Source of the DNA: Ricinus communis
Taxonomy: Eukaryota; Streptophyta; Magnoliopsida; Malpighiales; Euphorbiaceae
DNA length: 64,000 nucleotides
NCBI RefSeq assembly: GCF_019578655.1
Contig: NC_063260.1
Span: forward strand, 7,256,501 to 7,320,500
Direction: 5' to 3'
Shown here: positions 63,880-64,000 of the stretch, in pieces
How the letters are laid out: every line of letters begins with the position of its first letter
Position numbering within the stretch: the first letter of the stretch is position 1
Program-made: the position numbers and the translations under genes
The notes under the pieces: model-generated
Databases searched by the model: none
What the model was told of the DNA's origin: nothing
Seen by the model: only the letters and a program-made list of their open reading frames with translations

Positions 63880-64000
63880 CTGTAACATCTGTTAAACTTC
63901 TGTTAAGGAATATTGTTCTGTGATCAATGAAAATAGAGTTTTACACAATAAGATTCTCTCAAGTTTCTTTTTTTGCTCTTCATGTTTTTCTTTGGAAAAT

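Overview
This is nuclear DNA from a flowering plant, most likely a eudicot. The window is AT-rich and packed with transposon debris, its genes have many short exons with GT-AG introns, and their products match plant families. It also carries degraded plastid and probable mitochondrial insertions. I cannot name the species; a rosid such as a Malpighiales member is only a guess.

I can support four protein-coding genes, all on the minus strand. (1) 6827-10773 is an intact four-exon gene for a neutral sphingomyelinase 3/SMPD4-type membrane protein (795 aa). (2) 22261-28960 and (3) 52003-56155 are two paralogous 2-oxoglutarate/Fe(II) dioxygenases of the Arabidopsis At3g50210/DIN11 type. Each has 11 exons with identical phases and 309 aa, and both keep the Fe and 2OG ligands. 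(4) 58532-63879 is the 3' part of HOS1 (ELYS-like nucleoporin-associated RING E3 ligase). Its 5' exons, including the RING, lie beyond position 64000.

The left flank (1-6700) holds a truncated bHLH pseudogene next to a plastid rpl16-intron/rpl14 insertion, plus a LINE-type RNase H remnant. The stretch 11000-22200 is AT-rich intergenic DNA with one dispersed-repeat remnant and a probable mitochondrial insertion.

About 23 kb separates the two dioxygenases. It contains a degenerate Ty1/copia element (31751-41066, 5-bp TSD AATAG). A solo LTR of another family is inserted in its 5' LTR, and an LTR-end/PBS/gag block of about 1.53 kb is repeated three times in tandem. Further right are a 5'-truncated LINE tail and a 2.8-kb solo-LTR-like element (47387-50210).

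I see no gene cluster with a shared pathway, no CRISPR-like array and no clearly new biological system. The most unusual signals are the triplicated copia block, whose copies differ mostly at CAG/CTG triplets; a GC-AG intron kept in both dioxygenases; conserved-residue changes in each dioxygenase at exon edges; and an 89-bp duplication across the stop codon of the SMPD4-like gene. All gene models are hand-spliced from the sequence and no transcript data were available.
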